Positions 42,955 to 52,645 of a stretch of 64,000 bases of DNA are shown in pieces. The DNA comes from an uncultured Hyphomonas sp. (GTDB lineage Bacteria > Pseudomonadota > Alphaproteobacteria > Caulobacterales > Hyphomonadaceae). The stretch covers positions 3,286,001 through 3,350,000 of the forward strand of contig NZ_OY782759.1 in assembly GCF_963678195.1 (NCBI RefSeq), given 5' to 3'. Position 1 is the stretch's first letter. Each line of letters opens with the position of its first letter. The notes below the pieces were generated by a model, which saw nothing but the letters and a program-made list of their open reading frames with translations, made no database searches and was not told the DNA's origin. Made by a program: the position numbers and the translations under genes.

Positions 42955-45540
42955 TCAGGCGGCTTCCTTGCTGGGGCTGCCGAGTTCCTGTTTCACCCGC
43001 TCGGCCAGCTGGCGGACGGTGAATGGTTTCGGCAGGAAGGAAACCGCGCGGTCGTCGTCCAGTTGCTGGGCGATGTCACGTTCGGCATAGCCGGAGATGA
43101 AGATCACGCGGGCGTGGCCCAGCAGGTCTTTCGCCTCGCGGATCAGGGTCGGCCCATCCTTGCCCGGCATGACCACGTCGGAAATGACGAGGTCAAAACT
43201 GTTCGGATTGTCTTCGAGGATTTCCATGGCTTCCTCGCCATCGCAAGCCTCTTCGACCTCATACCCGCGCGAGCGCAGCAGCGAGGCGGCAATGCCCCGC
43301 ACGCCGTCTTCGTCCTCGATGAGGAGGATCCGTCCGCGTCCGGAAATATCCATCGGGCGGACAGTCGCCTTGTCGGCGGCCGTCGGCTCTTCCGGAACCG
43401 GCACTTCCTCTGCCTTCAGGGCCGGCAGATAGATGTGGAACGTGGTGCCCTTGCCGACAGCGGACGTCGTGCAGACATAGCCGCCGGACTGTTTGATGAT
43501 GCCGTAAACCGTGGCCAGGCCGAGGCCCGTGCCGACACCGGCTTCCTTGGTGGTGAAGAAGGGCTGGAAGATCTTTTCCATGACATCCTTCGACATGCCG
43601 TGGCCGGTGTCTTCCACCTCGATCAGCATGTACTCGCCATCCTCAACGAATTTGAAGCCCTTGGCATGGGCGTCGGCGCCGGTCGCGCGGGCGGTGCGGA
43701 TCGTCAGCTTGCCGCCATTGTCGTGGCTCAGCATCGCATCGCGCGCATTGGTGGCGAGGTTGAGGATCGCGTTTTCCAGCTGGTTCTTGTCGGCCTTGAT
43801 GTGCGGCACATCGCGGCCATGCTTGACCTCCAGCTCGATCCGCTCGTCCAGCAGCTGGCGCAGCAGGATGGAGAACTCGCTGAGGAAGTCCGGCACCGCG
43901 AAGATCTCGCGCTTGAAGGTCTGCTGGCGGGCATAGGCCAGGAGCATCTTCACCAGTTCCTTCGCCCGCATCGCGAACTCGTTGATGGACTGAAGGTTCG
44001 AATAGGACGGATCGCCCAGCGGGTGACGCACCATCAGTTCCTCATTGTTGAGGATGATGCCCTGCAGCACATTGTTGAAGTCGTGCGCAACACCGCCGGC
44101 GAGCTGGCCGATGGCCTGCATCTTCTCACCATGCGCGAGGCGGATCTCCAGCTGGCGCTGGTCGGTGATGTCCATGATATAGGCCACCGACGGGCGGCCA
44201 TTGCCATCGAGGGCAACGAACACATTGACGTGGCGCGGATCCTTGCCCGCGAGCTTCAGGCCGACCGGCTTGTCGATGGCGTCCACCAGAATGCTGGAGA
44301 GTGCGTCCTCCCCCTCTTCCGCCTGGAACATCGCCGCAAACTGGCCGCCGGGGGCTGCCTGGCCGCCGGTCATTTCCATCAGGGCGCGGTTGGCGTCGAG
44401 AATAATGGCGCTCTGCACGCTTTCGCCCTGCAGGCGGACCGCGCCAAAGGGCGCATCGTCGAACATCGGGTCGCCATCCGGGCGCGGCGGGCGGGATCCG
44501 GTCAGGGCGAAGCGCTCTTCGCCGCCATTCAGCATCTGCGCGCTCGGCAGCAGGATCGTCCGGCCGGCCGCTTCCGCGCCGCGGCCCGACCAGGTGGTGA
44601 TGGCATGGACCGGGATCTCGATCCCGTCGCGGCCGCGGATCTGGACATCGACCCGGCCCGGCAGGCCGGTCTTGCGATCGCGCGACAGCATCTTCACAAA
44701 TTCCGGACGCATGATGTCGTCGATCCGGACATTGCGCGCCGATTCCGGCAGGCCGAGCGTGTCGCGCAGCCAGGAGTTGGCATAAGTGATCGACCCATCC
44801 GGGCGGGCGGCGAAGAAGCCCATCGGCGCATCTTCGACATAAAGCGACTTCAGGTCTGCTGCGCCGGTCGCCTCGCGCTCGCCGGCAATCGGGCGGATAC
44901 GCCAGAGCACCTTGCCGCGCGGCAGTGGGGAAACGGAAATCTCGTACTGGGCCGGCACCTGCTCCGGGCCGATCGTGATCGGCGGCAGCACTTCGCGCCG
45001 CGCCATGCCGGCCTTGGCATCCTTGGACAGGCGGTAGACCGGCGCAGCGAGGCCGGGGCTCGCGCCGAACAGGCGGTCGACCGTCACCGGGGCATTGTCA
45101 CCCTGGCTGACCATCAGCGCCATGCTGGTAAGATCCTTGTAGGCGGTGTTCGCTGCAACCGGTGCCCCGCCCTGGTCGGCGATCAGAACGCTTTCGTCCA
45201 GCGCCTCGATCCAGCCAAAGCGCGGCTGGCTGGCCTGCGCAGCGCGGATGGCAGAGCCCTTCTCCGGGAAGAGGCCCAGCATGCGGCCGGCGCCGCGGAC
45301 GGTCCATAGCAGGAAGACAAGACCGCCCGAGCCCATGGCGATCAGCAGGATCGGCCCTGGCGCACCGGAGGCTTTCGGCCAGGCCAGCGCCACACTGGCC
45401 GCGGCAATGGAAATCAGCAGGCAGCCCCAGAACAGGAGCTGCATCACGTCGATCCGGGCGCGCGAAAGATCCAGTCCGGAGCCCTCGGCCGATTCGACTT
45501 CGTCAGGCGGGCTCTCATGCATCCGGGTATTGGTGTCCAT
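42955..45540 (-). CDS. cckA: Cell-cycle hybrid histidine kinase CckA
   Basis: 861 residues. Two N-terminal helices (about 33-55 and 65-85), two to three PAS-like domains, a HisKA domain with phospho-His486 in [18 protein letters not shown], HATPase ([29 protein letters not shown]), and a C-terminal receiver with Asp788 in [13 protein letters not shown]. This is the CckA plan of Caulobacterales and relatives, where it phosphorylates CtrA through ChpT and controls division, flagella and replication. GTG 45561 is a possible longer start; ATG 45540 is chosen, with GGGAGTG upstream. No chpT or ctrA in the window. Confidence 0.94.
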   Translation of the reverse strand: MDTNTRMHESPPDEVESAEGSGLDLSRARIDVMQLLFWGCLLISIAAASVALAWPKASGAPGPILLIAMGSGGLVFLLWTVRGAGRMLGLFPEKGSAIRAAQASQPRFGWIEALDESVLIADQGGAPVAANTAYKDLTSMALMVSQGDNAPVTVDRLFGASPGLAAPVYRLSKDAKAGMARREVLPPITIGPEQVPAQYEISVSPLPRGKVLWRIRPIAGEREATGAADLKSLYVEDAPMGFFAARPDGSITYANSWLRDTLGLPESARNVRIDDIMRPEFVKMLSRDRKTGLPGRVDVQIRGRDGIEIPVHAITTWSGRGAEAAGRTILLPSAQMLNGGEERFALTGSRPPRPDGDPMFDDAPFGAVRLQGESVQSAIILDANRALMEMTGGQAAPGGQFAAMFQAEEGEDALSSILVDAIDKPVGLKLAGKDPRHVNVFVALDGNGRPSVAYIMDITDQRQLEIRLAHGEKMQAIGQLAGGVAHDFNNVLQGIILNNEELMVRHPLGDPSYSNLQSINEFAMRAKELVKMLLAYARQQTFKREIFAVPDFLSEFSILLRQLLDERIELEVKHGRDVPHIKADKNQLENAILNLATNARDAMLSHDNGGKLTIRTARATGADAHAKGFKFVEDGEYMLIEVEDTGHGMSKDVMEKIFQPFFTTKEAGVGTGLGLATVYGIIKQSGGYVCTTSAVGKGTTFHIYLPALKAEEVPVPEEPTAADKATVRPMDISGRGRILLIEDEDGVRGIAASLLRSRGYEVEEACDGEEAMEILEDNPNSFDLVISDVVMPGKDGPTLIREAKDLLGHARVIFISGYAERDIAQQLDDDRAVSFLPKPFTVRQLAERVKQELGSPSKEAA

Positions 45541-45727
45541 GCTGCTTTTCACTCCCGCCACCGGCCGACAAATGAGCCGGGCAATACAGTCTGGCCGGGC
45601 CGGCGAGCCGACTCAGCCTATATGAATCCTAGTCTACAGAGAGATAGGCGGCAAAGGTTAACGAAAGCGAAAAAAGCGTTAAGACTACCCGTCAAGATTA
45701 CAGATTCCCGCTTAACTGGAGTACCCC

Positions 45728-47632
45728 ATGAAACCTGTCCTGATTGCCCGTTCCTCGGTGCTTGCGCTGCTGATTGCCACAGCGGGCTGCATCACGAATG
45801 AGGAAGCTGCAGTGCCTGCTGCAGGCACCGAAGCGGCGGAGATGGAGGCAATCGCGCCGCCCGAAACGCCGAGCCCCGAAGAGGTCGCGGCGGAATCATC
45901 CCGGCTGAACGAATGGTTCGACCAGAAATTCGCGGAAACCGTCGCCCGCAGCCCGATCTCGCAGACCTATCTCGGCATCAAGGACAATTACGGCGAATGG
46001 GACGATGTCTCTGATGCCAACGCCCTGAAAGAACTGGAGATCCAGCGCGCCGACGTCGCCGAAATGGAGTCGAGCTTCGATCCCGACCTGCTGGACCATC
46101 AGGCGAAAATCTCCTGGCGCATCGCCAAGATGAACCTGGAGCATGCCGAAGAAGACTACAAATACCGCCACCATCGGTATGTGTTTGACCAGATGAACGG
46201 CGTTCAGGCGGAAATCCCGGCCTTCCTGATCAACCAGCACCAGATCACCTCAAAGTCGGATGCCGAGGCCTATATTTCCCGCCTCAACGGCATCCCGGCC
46301 TATATGGAGCAAAACCTCGAAAACGCGCGGATTGCGCTGGCCGACGGCATCCAGCCGCCTGCCTTCGTCTATAATTATGTCCTCTCAGATGCGCAGGGCG
46401 TGATCACAGGTGCCCCCTTCGATGACAGCGGCGAGGACAGCCCGCTGATGGGCGACTTCCGCAAGAAGATTGCCGGCCTGGTCGACGCCGGGACGATCTC
46501 GCAGGAAGAGGCAGACGAATTGCTGGATCAGGCGACGGACGCACTGACCAATTCGGTTGGCCCGGCCTATGAAGCGGCGATCGCAGAACTCGGTGAGCAG
46601 GCCCAAACGGCCTCGACCGATGACGGCGCGTGGAAGTTGCCCGACGGTGATGCTTATTACGCCTCAAGGCTCGCAAACTACACCACCACCGACATGACGG
46701 CCGAACAGATCCACAATCTGGGCCTTGCCGAAGTGGCGCGTATCCACGACGAGATGCGCGGGATCATGAAACAGGTTGGCTTTGAAGGCACCCTGAAGGA
46801 GTTCTTCGACTACACACGGACCGATCCGCAATTCTTCAAGCCGAACACGCCGGAAGGCAAAGCCGAATATCTGGACGAAGCCACGACATGGATCGACCAG
46901 ATGCGCGAAGACCTGCCGAACGTGTTCAAAACCTTCCCCAAAGCGGATCTGACCGTCAAAGCGGTTGAGCCGTTCCGCGAAAAGTCTGCCGGTAAGGCGT
47001 TTTACTCACAGCCCGCTCCTGATGGCAGCCGTCCGGGCACCTATTACGCCAACCTCTACCGCATGCAGGATATGCCGACCTATCAGATGCAGGCACTGGC
47101 CTTCCATGAGGGCATCCCCGGCCACCACATGCAGATCGCCATCGCGCAGGAACTGACCGGCGTGCCGAAGTTCCGCAAGTATGGCGGCTTCACTGCTTTC
47201 GTCGAAGGCTGGGGTCTCTATTCGGAATACCTGCCCAAGGAGATGGGCTATTACAGCGACCCGTATGACGATTTCGGCCGCCTCGCCATGGAACTCTGGC
47301 GCGCCGCCCGCCTGGTGGTCGATACCGGCATCCACGACCAGCACTGGACCCGCGAACAGGCGATCCAGTACCTGATCGACAATACGCCCAATCCGGAAGG
47401 CGACTGCCGCAAAGCCATTGAGCGCTACATCGTGATGCCGGGCCAGGCTACGGCCTACAAGATCGGCATGAACAAGATCATCGAACTGCGCGAGGAGGCG
47501 AAAGGCGAACTCGGTGACAAGTTCGATATTCGCGAATTCCACGATATTGTGCTGAAAGACGGCGCCCTGCCGCTGGATATTCTTGAAGAGAATGTCGACC
47601 AATGGGTCGCAGACACCAAAGCCGGAAACTGA
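45728..47632 (+). CDS. DUF885 family lipoprotein (zinc-peptidase-like)
   Basis: 634 residues. Lipobox signal (LALLIATAGC), then a DUF885 domain. The HEGIPGHHMQIAIAQEL motif near residue 463 is the HExxH-like zinc site of this family, followed by GGFTAFVEGWGLYSEYL. It is a predicted carboxypeptidase-like enzyme attached to the outer membrane; the substrate is unknown. It is divergent from cckA across 187 bp containing TTAA motifs. The last 31 bp overlap the next gene. Confidence 0.9.
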   Translation: MKPVLIARSSVLALLIATAGCITNEEAAVPAAGTEAAEMEAIAPPETPSPEEVAAESSRLNEWFDQKFAETVARSPISQTYLGIKDNYGEWDDVSDANALKELEIQRADVAEMESSFDPDLLDHQAKISWRIAKMNLEHAEEDYKYRHHRYVFDQMNGVQAEIPAFLINQHQITSKSDAEAYISRLNGIPAYMEQNLENARIALADGIQPPAFVYNYVLSDAQGVITGAPFDDSGEDSPLMGDFRKKIAGLVDAGTISQEEADELLDQATDALTNSVGPAYEAAIAELGEQAQTASTDDGAWKLPDGDAYYASRLANYTTTDMTAEQIHNLGLAEVARIHDEMRGIMKQVGFEGTLKEFFDYTRTDPQFFKPNTPEGKAEYLDEATTWIDQMREDLPNVFKTFPKADLTVKAVEPFREKSAGKAFYSQPAPDGSRPGTYYANLYRMQDMPTYQMQALAFHEGIPGHHMQIAIAQELTGVPKFRKYGGFTAFVEGWGLYSEYLPKEMGYYSDPYDDFGRLAMELWRAARLVVDTGIHDQHWTREQAIQYLIDNTPNPEGDCRKAIERYIVMPGQATAYKIGMNKIIELREEAKGELGDKFDIREFHDIVLKDGALPLDILEENVDQWVADTKAGN

Positions 47633-48252
47633 GCCTTCGCTGGATGGCCCTGCCCCTCGCCGCTCTGGCGTTGGGCGGGTGCTCATCCCTGGTCGCGCCA
47701 CTGCTGAAGCCGAAACTGTCGGCTGAGATCACGGCACTCCCGGCTGGCGACTGGAAACTGGACCCGGCGCATGCCGCGCTGATCTTCCGGATCAACCATC
47801 TCGGTTATTCCGACCTGATCGGCCGGTTCAACACGTTCGACGTGTCCCTGACCGGCGATCCGGATGACCCGGCCTCTGCGCGGGCTGAGGCCGTCATCGA
47901 CATGACCTCGCTGGATATTGCCAACGATGCGTTCGCCAGCCAGCTGATGGGGCCGAAATTCTTCGATACGGCGCAGTACCCTCAGGCTGTCTTCCGGACC
48001 CTCGCCGTGCGGCCCGGCGAAAACGGCGCTGCGGAAGTGGACGGTGAGCTGACCCTGCATGGCCAGACCCGGCCGGTGATGCTCGACCTTCAGTTCAATG
48101 GCACTGCTTTCGACCCGATAAGGGGCGCGCAGGTGGCCGGCTTCAGCGCAAAAGCCGTGATTGACCGAAAAGATTTCGGAATTTCCGCTTATTCCGGCCT
48201 GGTGACGGACGAGGTCCGCATCGAGATCGAGGCAGAATTCCTGAAGCAGTAA
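47602..48252 (+). CDS. YceI family lipoprotein
   Basis: 216 residues. A basic N-terminus and lipobox (LPLAALALGGC) lead to the YceI lipocalin-like barrel: DWKLDPAHAALIFRINHLGYSDLIGRFNTFDV, FFDTAQYPQAVFRT, GELTLHGQTRPVMLDLQF. YceI proteins bind isoprenoid-like lipids in the periplasm. ATG 47602 overlaps the DUF885 gene by 31 bp; ATG 47644 would remove the overlap but leave a very short signal. The two genes are probably one transcription unit. Confidence 0.9.
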   Translation: MGRRHQSRKLSLRWMALPLAALALGGCSSLVAPLLKPKLSAEITALPAGDWKLDPAHAALIFRINHLGYSDLIGRFNTFDVSLTGDPDDPASARAEAVIDMTSLDIANDAFASQLMGPKFFDTAQYPQAVFRTLAVRPGENGAAEVDGELTLHGQTRPVMLDLQFNGTAFDPIRGAQVAGFSAKAVIDRKDFGISAYSGLVTDEVRIEIEAEFLKQ

Positions 48253-48255
48253 ATC

Positions 48256-49335
48256 TTAACGGAAGCCCGGCAGGCGGCGCGAGATTCTGAGCGCCATCTT
48301 GTTACCTTTACGCCCGATCTGGGCTTCCGCCACGACCTGTCCGTCGCGCCCGCCGGAGAGCAATTCGACCGGCTGGTCTGCCGGCACGCCGAGCAGCAGC
48401 GTGGAGCCGGCCGTCAGGTCGGACAGGCGGGAAAGCGGTACGCTGAGCGATGCGACGCGCGCCGTCAGCAGCACCGTCACCGGCGTCGGCGGCGCACCGC
48501 CCACCGGCGCGGTCTCAGCTGCCGGTAGCGCTTCCGGCACACAGGTCTCTGCAAGCTCGCTGGAGAGGATCAGCCGGGCGGTGTGACGGCCGCCATCGAC
48601 GCGGATTTCGAAATCGATGATTTCCGCCGCACCCGGACGGGCAAGCGCGGCGGCGAAGTCCACTTCGGTCTCCATGCCGGCGAAGCTGAGCCCCGGCGCG
48701 ATGGCGTGGCCAAGTGGGCGGACGAGGCCTTCCAGCAGGGCGCTGTCGAGCGGGGTGAGGTCACGCGGCGACCAGTCGCCCGGCATGCCGTTTCCGCCGC
48801 AAGCTGTTTCAATCAGGGCGTTTGCGAGCTCTGGTGACAGGACAAGCATGGCATCCACTTCGCCCTCGCCAACGGCGAAACAGGCGATGGCGGCGCCCTG
48901 CCCCGTAAGGCTGCCTGTCAGGCCGCTGTCAAAATCGCCTTCGCGAACGGCGCGGGCGGCTGCGGCTGCGCGCAGGCCGCAGCCCTTGCGCAATCCCAGC
49001 GACAGGCGCGAGGCCATCTGCCGGGCCGTCATCGGAATATCCGTGGCCTGTGCGTTCCCGGCGACCGGGACCGGCGCGGGCGTCTCCACGTCCGGCAGGG
49101 GCTTATCAGCGATCGTCTCCGGGGCAGGCTCAGGCGGATCATCCGGCAGGTCCGACAGATCCGGGCGCAGGAGCGCCTCGATCTCAGCCGCGCTCAGTAC
49201 GCCGCGTGCGGACGGCAGCGGCCGGTCCGGCGACAGCGGCTCGAACGAGGTCGGCATGTCGACCCTGACCGACGATTCCCGGCGAGGTGACATGTCCCAG
49301 CCGTCATCGGCGGCAAGAGGGAGGTCTGACTTCAT
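48256..49335 (-). CDS. fliM: FliM-type flagellar motor switch protein
   Basis: 359 residues. VLSAAEIEALLRP near residue 46 matches the CheY-binding N-terminal motif of FliM. A middle CheC-like domain (VDAMLVLSPELANALIETACGG) is followed by a C-terminal SpoA/FliN domain (VASLSVPLSRLSDLTAGSTLLLGVPADQPVELLSGG). A long Pro/Asp-rich linker (about 58-95) is unusual. No other C-ring genes are adjacent, so it may be the sole FliM placed outside the main cluster or a paralogue. A TTAA-N7-TTAG motif lies 41 bp upstream. Confidence 0.8.
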   Translation of the reverse strand: MKSDLPLAADDGWDMSPRRESSVRVDMPTSFEPLSPDRPLPSARGVLSAAEIEALLRPDLSDLPDDPPEPAPETIADKPLPDVETPAPVPVAGNAQATDIPMTARQMASRLSLGLRKGCGLRAAAAARAVREGDFDSGLTGSLTGQGAAIACFAVGEGEVDAMLVLSPELANALIETACGGNGMPGDWSPRDLTPLDSALLEGLVRPLGHAIAPGLSFAGMETEVDFAAALARPGAAEIIDFEIRVDGGRHTARLILSSELAETCVPEALPAAETAPVGGAPPTPVTVLLTARVASLSVPLSRLSDLTAGSTLLLGVPADQPVELLSGGRDGQVVAEAQIGRKGNKMALRISRRLPGFR

Positions 49336-49627
49336 GCGGCGCGCTTCCGTAATGGTTACTTTTGCAGCAGAGAGGGTTAACGGACCGTTAGGGATTGGAA
49401 TTCCCGCGCCTGGTCAATGTCTGTCGAACAGCCGTGCGGTCTGGCCAGAGGCTAACAAAACGGGACTTGTTGTTAAACATTAAGCCTCAGCCTTAAGACC
49501 TTGATTACCAAGATGTAAGAGATCGTTTGGACCTTGCTGGCATTGTCCATTCACCGCGGAACAGGCGGCCGCGGAGACGATAAAGCGCCGTGGCGTTGGG
49601 ATGAGCTAGCCGTGGCGTTGGGATGAT
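49336..49627. other. Intergenic region with TTAA clusters and a 17-bp direct repeat
   Basis: About 290 bp without a gene. TTAA occurs at 49377, 49473, 49480 and 49493, a density suggesting regulatory sites. CCGTGGCGTTGGGATGA occurs twice at 49588-49604 and 49610-49626, 22 bp apart. No ORF with a ribosome site is present. Confidence 0.5.
49377..49391. promoter_or_regulatory. CtrA-like half-site pair (TTAA-N7-TTAG) upstream of fliM-like gene
   Basis: TTAACGGACCGTTAG has the 7-bp spacing of the CtrA box (TTAA-N7-TTAA) with one mismatch in the second half. It lies 42-56 bp before the fliM-like start, and CtrA drives flagellar genes in Caulobacterales. This is a motif match only; no binding is shown. 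Confidence 0.4.
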
Positions 49628-49665
49628 AAAAAAAGCGGCGGCGCCTCCATTGGAGACGCCGCCGC
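49628..49665 (-). terminator. Intrinsic terminator of dksA
   Basis: On the minus strand GCGGCGGCGTCTCC-AAT-GGAGGCGCCGCCGC is followed by TTTTTTT. The stem has one mismatch (T against C). It lies 32 bp after the dksA stop. Confidence 0.92.
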
Positions 49666-49696
49666 AAATAATTCCGGGGTCGTGTTTTTGAGCGCC

Positions 49697-50113
49697 CTAG
49701 TCGTCGCGCAGGGTGCGTTCCTTACGCTCGTGCCGTTCCTGGGCCTCCAGGCTCAGCGTCGCGGTTGGCCGGGCTTCCAGACGGCGCAGGCCGATTGGCT
49801 CGCCGGTCACTTCGCAGAAGCCGTAGGACCCATCTTCGATCCGGCGCAGCGCCGCATCAATCTTGGAGATCAGCTTGCGCTGGCGGTCGCGCGTGCGCAG
49901 TTCCAGCGCCTTGTCGCTCTCCGCCGACGCGCGGTCGACGATATCGGGGAGCGATCCGGAGTCATCCTGCAGATTCGTAATGGTCTGCTTGGCGCCGTCC
50001 AGAATATCGGCTTTCCAGTTCTCAAGCAGCCGGCGGAAGTAAGCCAGCTGCTTCTCATTCATGAATTCCTCGTCATCCGAGGGACGATAGTCGTCTGCAA
50101 TTTCCACACTCAT
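49697..50113 (-). CDS. dksA: DksA-type RNA polymerase-binding transcription factor (cysteine-poor zinc-finger remnant)
   Basis: About 138 residues. A coiled coil (ADILDGAKQTITNLQ, SDKALELRTRDRQRKLISKID) is followed by GSYGFCEVTGEPIGLRRLEARPTATLSLEAQERHE. The finger region keeps one Cys where E. coli DksA has four, as is known for several alphaproteobacterial DksA proteins that work without zinc. DksA binds the polymerase secondary channel and acts with ppGpp. ATG 50113 (MSVEIADDY) is chosen; ATG 50128 would add five residues. Confidence 0.93.
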   Translation of the reverse strand: MSVEIADDYRPSDDEEFMNEKQLAYFRRLLENWKADILDGAKQTITNLQDDSGSLPDIVDRASAESDKALELRTRDRQRKLISKIDAALRRIEDGSYGFCEVTGEPIGLRRLEARPTATLSLEAQERHERKERTLRDD

Positions 50114-50373
50114 CGCAGGACACCTCATTCAAACTTGGCCGGGATATAAAGCCGCAGGCGATTCACCGCAATCGGCAATGCTGAGTTAATTTTGTCCACC
50201 TTTTCAGGCGCCTGAGCCAATACCCCCGAATTGTCGTTAAATTGTGACAGGCCTGTTCCTGCCCGATTGGCCAATTCCACTGCAATATGCAGGCCGGGGC
50301 TTGATCTTTCCTCCCCCTGCGCGCTCTATGAAAACTCGCCCAACGTACAGCTTTTACAACGGTTTCAGCGTTC

Positions 50374-51657
50374 ATGGCCCGACGCCGGAAAAGCACTGGA
50401 AAAACCTCGGGCTGGATGCAGGCTGTCGTTTTCAACTCCATGCTCATCCTGCTTCCGGTCATCGGCGCAGAAGTGCTGGGCGCCGCCTTTTCGGGGTCTG
50501 CCTTCTCCGATTCGCCGGGAATCGAGGCGATCGACCAGACCCGCAAGAACATGGACGAGGCCTTCGCCTCCTTTGCACCGCGTAATCCGGCAGACCGTTA
50601 TGAATTCTGGTACGACGTCGTCGACCGTGAACTGAGCGAGCGGGATGTCGCCGCCGCGCACGGTTTCCTGCTGGCCGCGCCCCAGATGCTGGACCGCAAG
50701 GACGTAAAAGAACTGATGGTTGCGGCCGATACCGAGCGACTGGACCGTGCCGACGACCGCCTTAGCGCCGCGGCCCTGCGCAAGCTGCCAACGGCAATCA
50801 GCCTCAAATACGAGGAAGCCCAGGTGTCCCAGCGGGTTGTCGACGTCCAGTCCGGTCTGGTCGATACCGCCGAGACGCCGGTCGAAGTCGTCGAAGTCGC
50901 CACTGAGAGTCAGGGCGGTCCGGAGATTGAGGTTTCGTCCGAACGCCTGGCGACGGAAACGCGCTTCCGTCTGCTCGGCACGTTCCAGGACCTGGCGGAG
51001 AATTCCGAGCGTTGGCTTTATGGCGACCGGGTGGATGAAATCGCACTCAAGATCACGGCCATCGGCCTGCTGGAAGCGGAAACTGCCGACGGCCTGTCGG
51101 ATACCAATATCCGCGCCGCATCGATCCTGAAATCGGCCCTCCGGTCGCGGCGCCTGACGGACGATTTCCAGGACTACCTTACCCAGCGGGTCAATGACGC
51201 CCTGCCCGACAGCAAGCTGCGACCTGCCCTCGAAGAAGCGCTAGGGGAACTCACCACGGTCGATGTCCGCACAGAACGGGCGAAAGCCGCTTTCGTTGAG
51301 TCCATCGACGCGCGCGGTCTGCAGCGGCTCGAAGCAGACCTCGAACAGATTGACCGGATCGGCACCCTCACCAGCCCTGCGGCTGCGGTGACTCTGCTGG
51401 AACAGGTGGAAGATGCCTCAGATCTGCGCCGCGTCCGCCTGATTGCGGAAGCTGGCGGAGACCGGGCCGTTGCGCTCGTCAAGCAATCCGGTGCCGGAGC
51501 GCTTCATATCGCCGATACGGGTATCCGCTGGACCCTTAAGATGGTGCTGCAGGTAATGGGCATGACGGCCGCCGGCCTCGCCCTGATCTTTGTGACCTGG
51601 TCGACCTTCCGCCGGAATATCCGGAAAAAGAAGAAACTGGAGCCGATGGGCGCCTAA
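50374..51657 (+). CDS. Bitopic helical membrane protein, unknown
   Basis: 427 residues. A basic N-terminus (MARRRKSTGKTSGW) and helix at about 17-38, a long periplasmic alpha-helical acidic region, and a second helix at about 388-408 followed by RRNIRKKKK. The topology puts some 350 residues outside the cytoplasm. Repeated acidic segments (ERLDRADDRLSAAALRKLP, EASDLRRVRLIAE) suggest a coiled or bundled domain. No family recognised; the start has a weak ribosome site. It is flanked by dksA (divergent) and marC (convergent). Confidence 0.75.
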   Translation: MARRRKSTGKTSGWMQAVVFNSMLILLPVIGAEVLGAAFSGSAFSDSPGIEAIDQTRKNMDEAFASFAPRNPADRYEFWYDVVDRELSERDVAAAHGFLLAAPQMLDRKDVKELMVAADTERLDRADDRLSAAALRKLPTAISLKYEEAQVSQRVVDVQSGLVDTAETPVEVVEVATESQGGPEIEVSSERLATETRFRLLGTFQDLAENSERWLYGDRVDEIALKITAIGLLEAETADGLSDTNIRAASILKSALRSRRLTDDFQDYLTQRVNDALPDSKLRPALEEALGELTTVDVRTERAKAAFVESIDARGLQRLEADLEQIDRIGTLTSPAAAVTLLEQVEDASDLRRVRLIAEAGGDRAVALVKQSGAGALHIADTGIRWTLKMVLQVMGMTAAGLALIFVTWSTFRRNIRKKKKLEPMGA

Positions 51658-51672
51658 CCCCGGTTCACAGGA

Positions 51673-52323
51673 TCAGCCGAGATTGAACGCGCCCTTGATC
51701 CCGTCGATCAGGAGCTGGATCGACAAGGCCGCCAGCACAACGCCCAGGATCCGCGTCAGCGCACCGGCAACGCTTGCCCCCAGGAACCGCACAATCGGAC
51801 CGGCGATCAGGAAGATGATCAGTGTCAGCAGCAGGTTCAGACCGATGGCCGACAGGATAACGCCCTTCTCCATCCAGGTGTCCGTATCAGACATATAGAA
51901 CATCGCGGTTGCGATGGAGCCTGGGCCGGCAATCATCGGAATACCGAGCGGAAAGACCGAGACATCATCCGGTTCCGGATCCGTCTCGTGCTGGTCGAGG
52001 TGTTCCTCGGTGCGGTGTTCGCGGCGCTCGGTGCGCTTTTCGAACACCATGTCGAGCGCGATCAGGAACAGCAGCACACCGCCCGCCGCCCGGAAGGCGT
52101 CGATGGAAATGTGCATCGCCTCCATCAACCAGGCGCCGCCGAAGGCAAAGGCAAAGATGATCACGGCGGCAACGAAGGTCGACTTGAACGCCATCCGCCG
52201 GCGATAGGCGGCATCCCCGCGCGCTGTCAGAGTCGCGAACATCGGGGCCACGCCCAGCGAGTCGATCAGGACGAAGAAAGTGACAAACGTTGCCGTAAAC
52301 AGGGAGAGGAGTTCTGCGCTCAT
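51673..52323 (-). CDS. MarC family NAAT-type membrane protein
   Basis: 216 residues, about six helices. FTATFVTFFVLIDSLGVAPMFATLT and FPLGIPMIAGPGSIATAMF are MarC-family signatures. The cytoplasmic loop between helices 3 and 4 is long and highly charged (KRTERREHRTEEHLDQHETD). The old drug-resistance link of MarC is not supported and its role remains unclear. ATG 52323 is used; the longer frame enters the neighbouring gene region. Confidence 0.88.
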   Translation of the reverse strand: MSAELLSLFTATFVTFFVLIDSLGVAPMFATLTARGDAAYRRRMAFKSTFVAAVIIFAFAFGGAWLMEAMHISIDAFRAAGGVLLFLIALDMVFEKRTERREHRTEEHLDQHETDPEPDDVSVFPLGIPMIAGPGSIATAMFYMSDTDTWMEKGVILSAIGLNLLLTLIIFLIAGPIVRFLGASVAGALTRILGVVLAALSIQLLIDGIKGAFNLG

Positions 52324-52333
52324 GCGCGGCGCT

Positions 52334-52645
52334 CTAGTCTCTCTGGGTCGCGGCGTCGAGGATTTCCTGCACGCCCGGTGCAATCGTCAGCGAACGCGGC
52401 GCAGCCGAGAAGCGCGAAAGGTCTGCCGCGCCGGATGCGAGCGCGAGCATCATCTTGTGACCCCGCAGGCGTTGCAGCAGGCCTTCGCGGCCACGCGGCC
52501 CGTCGGCGCGCGCCAGACGCCCGTCCCCGAGATCGACGCAGATGTCTGCCCCTTCCCCGGCCTCCAGAAGGCGGATGGCCTCATCGAGCCCCAGCGGCTG
52601 TGTGTCGGGAGCAGGATGCGCACGCATTACGGAACCGCCCGGCAT
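52334..52645 (-). CDS. Small protein cotranslated with FlbT, unknown
   Basis: 103 residues. The ATG overlaps the TGA of flbT (TGATG) and the stop lies 11 bp before the marC start, so it is the middle member of flbT - this - marC. The sequence LDEAIRLLEAGEGADICVDLGDGRLARADGPRGREGLLQRLRG suggests an alpha/beta fold. No family recognised. FlaF, which often accompanies FlbT, does not look like this. Confidence 0.7.
   Translation of the reverse strand: MPGGSVMRAHPAPDTQPLGLDEAIRLLEAGEGADICVDLGDGRLARADGPRGREGLLQRLRGHKMMLALASGAADLSRFSAAPRSLTIAPGVQEILDAATQRD

Noticed and set aside
43063..45309. 748-codon open frame on the plus strand opposite cckA
   Set aside because: It lies antisense to a well-supported kinase with full motifs. 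Its composition (His, Arg, Gln rich) is the usual shadow of a GC-rich gene read in reverse, and no motif was seen.
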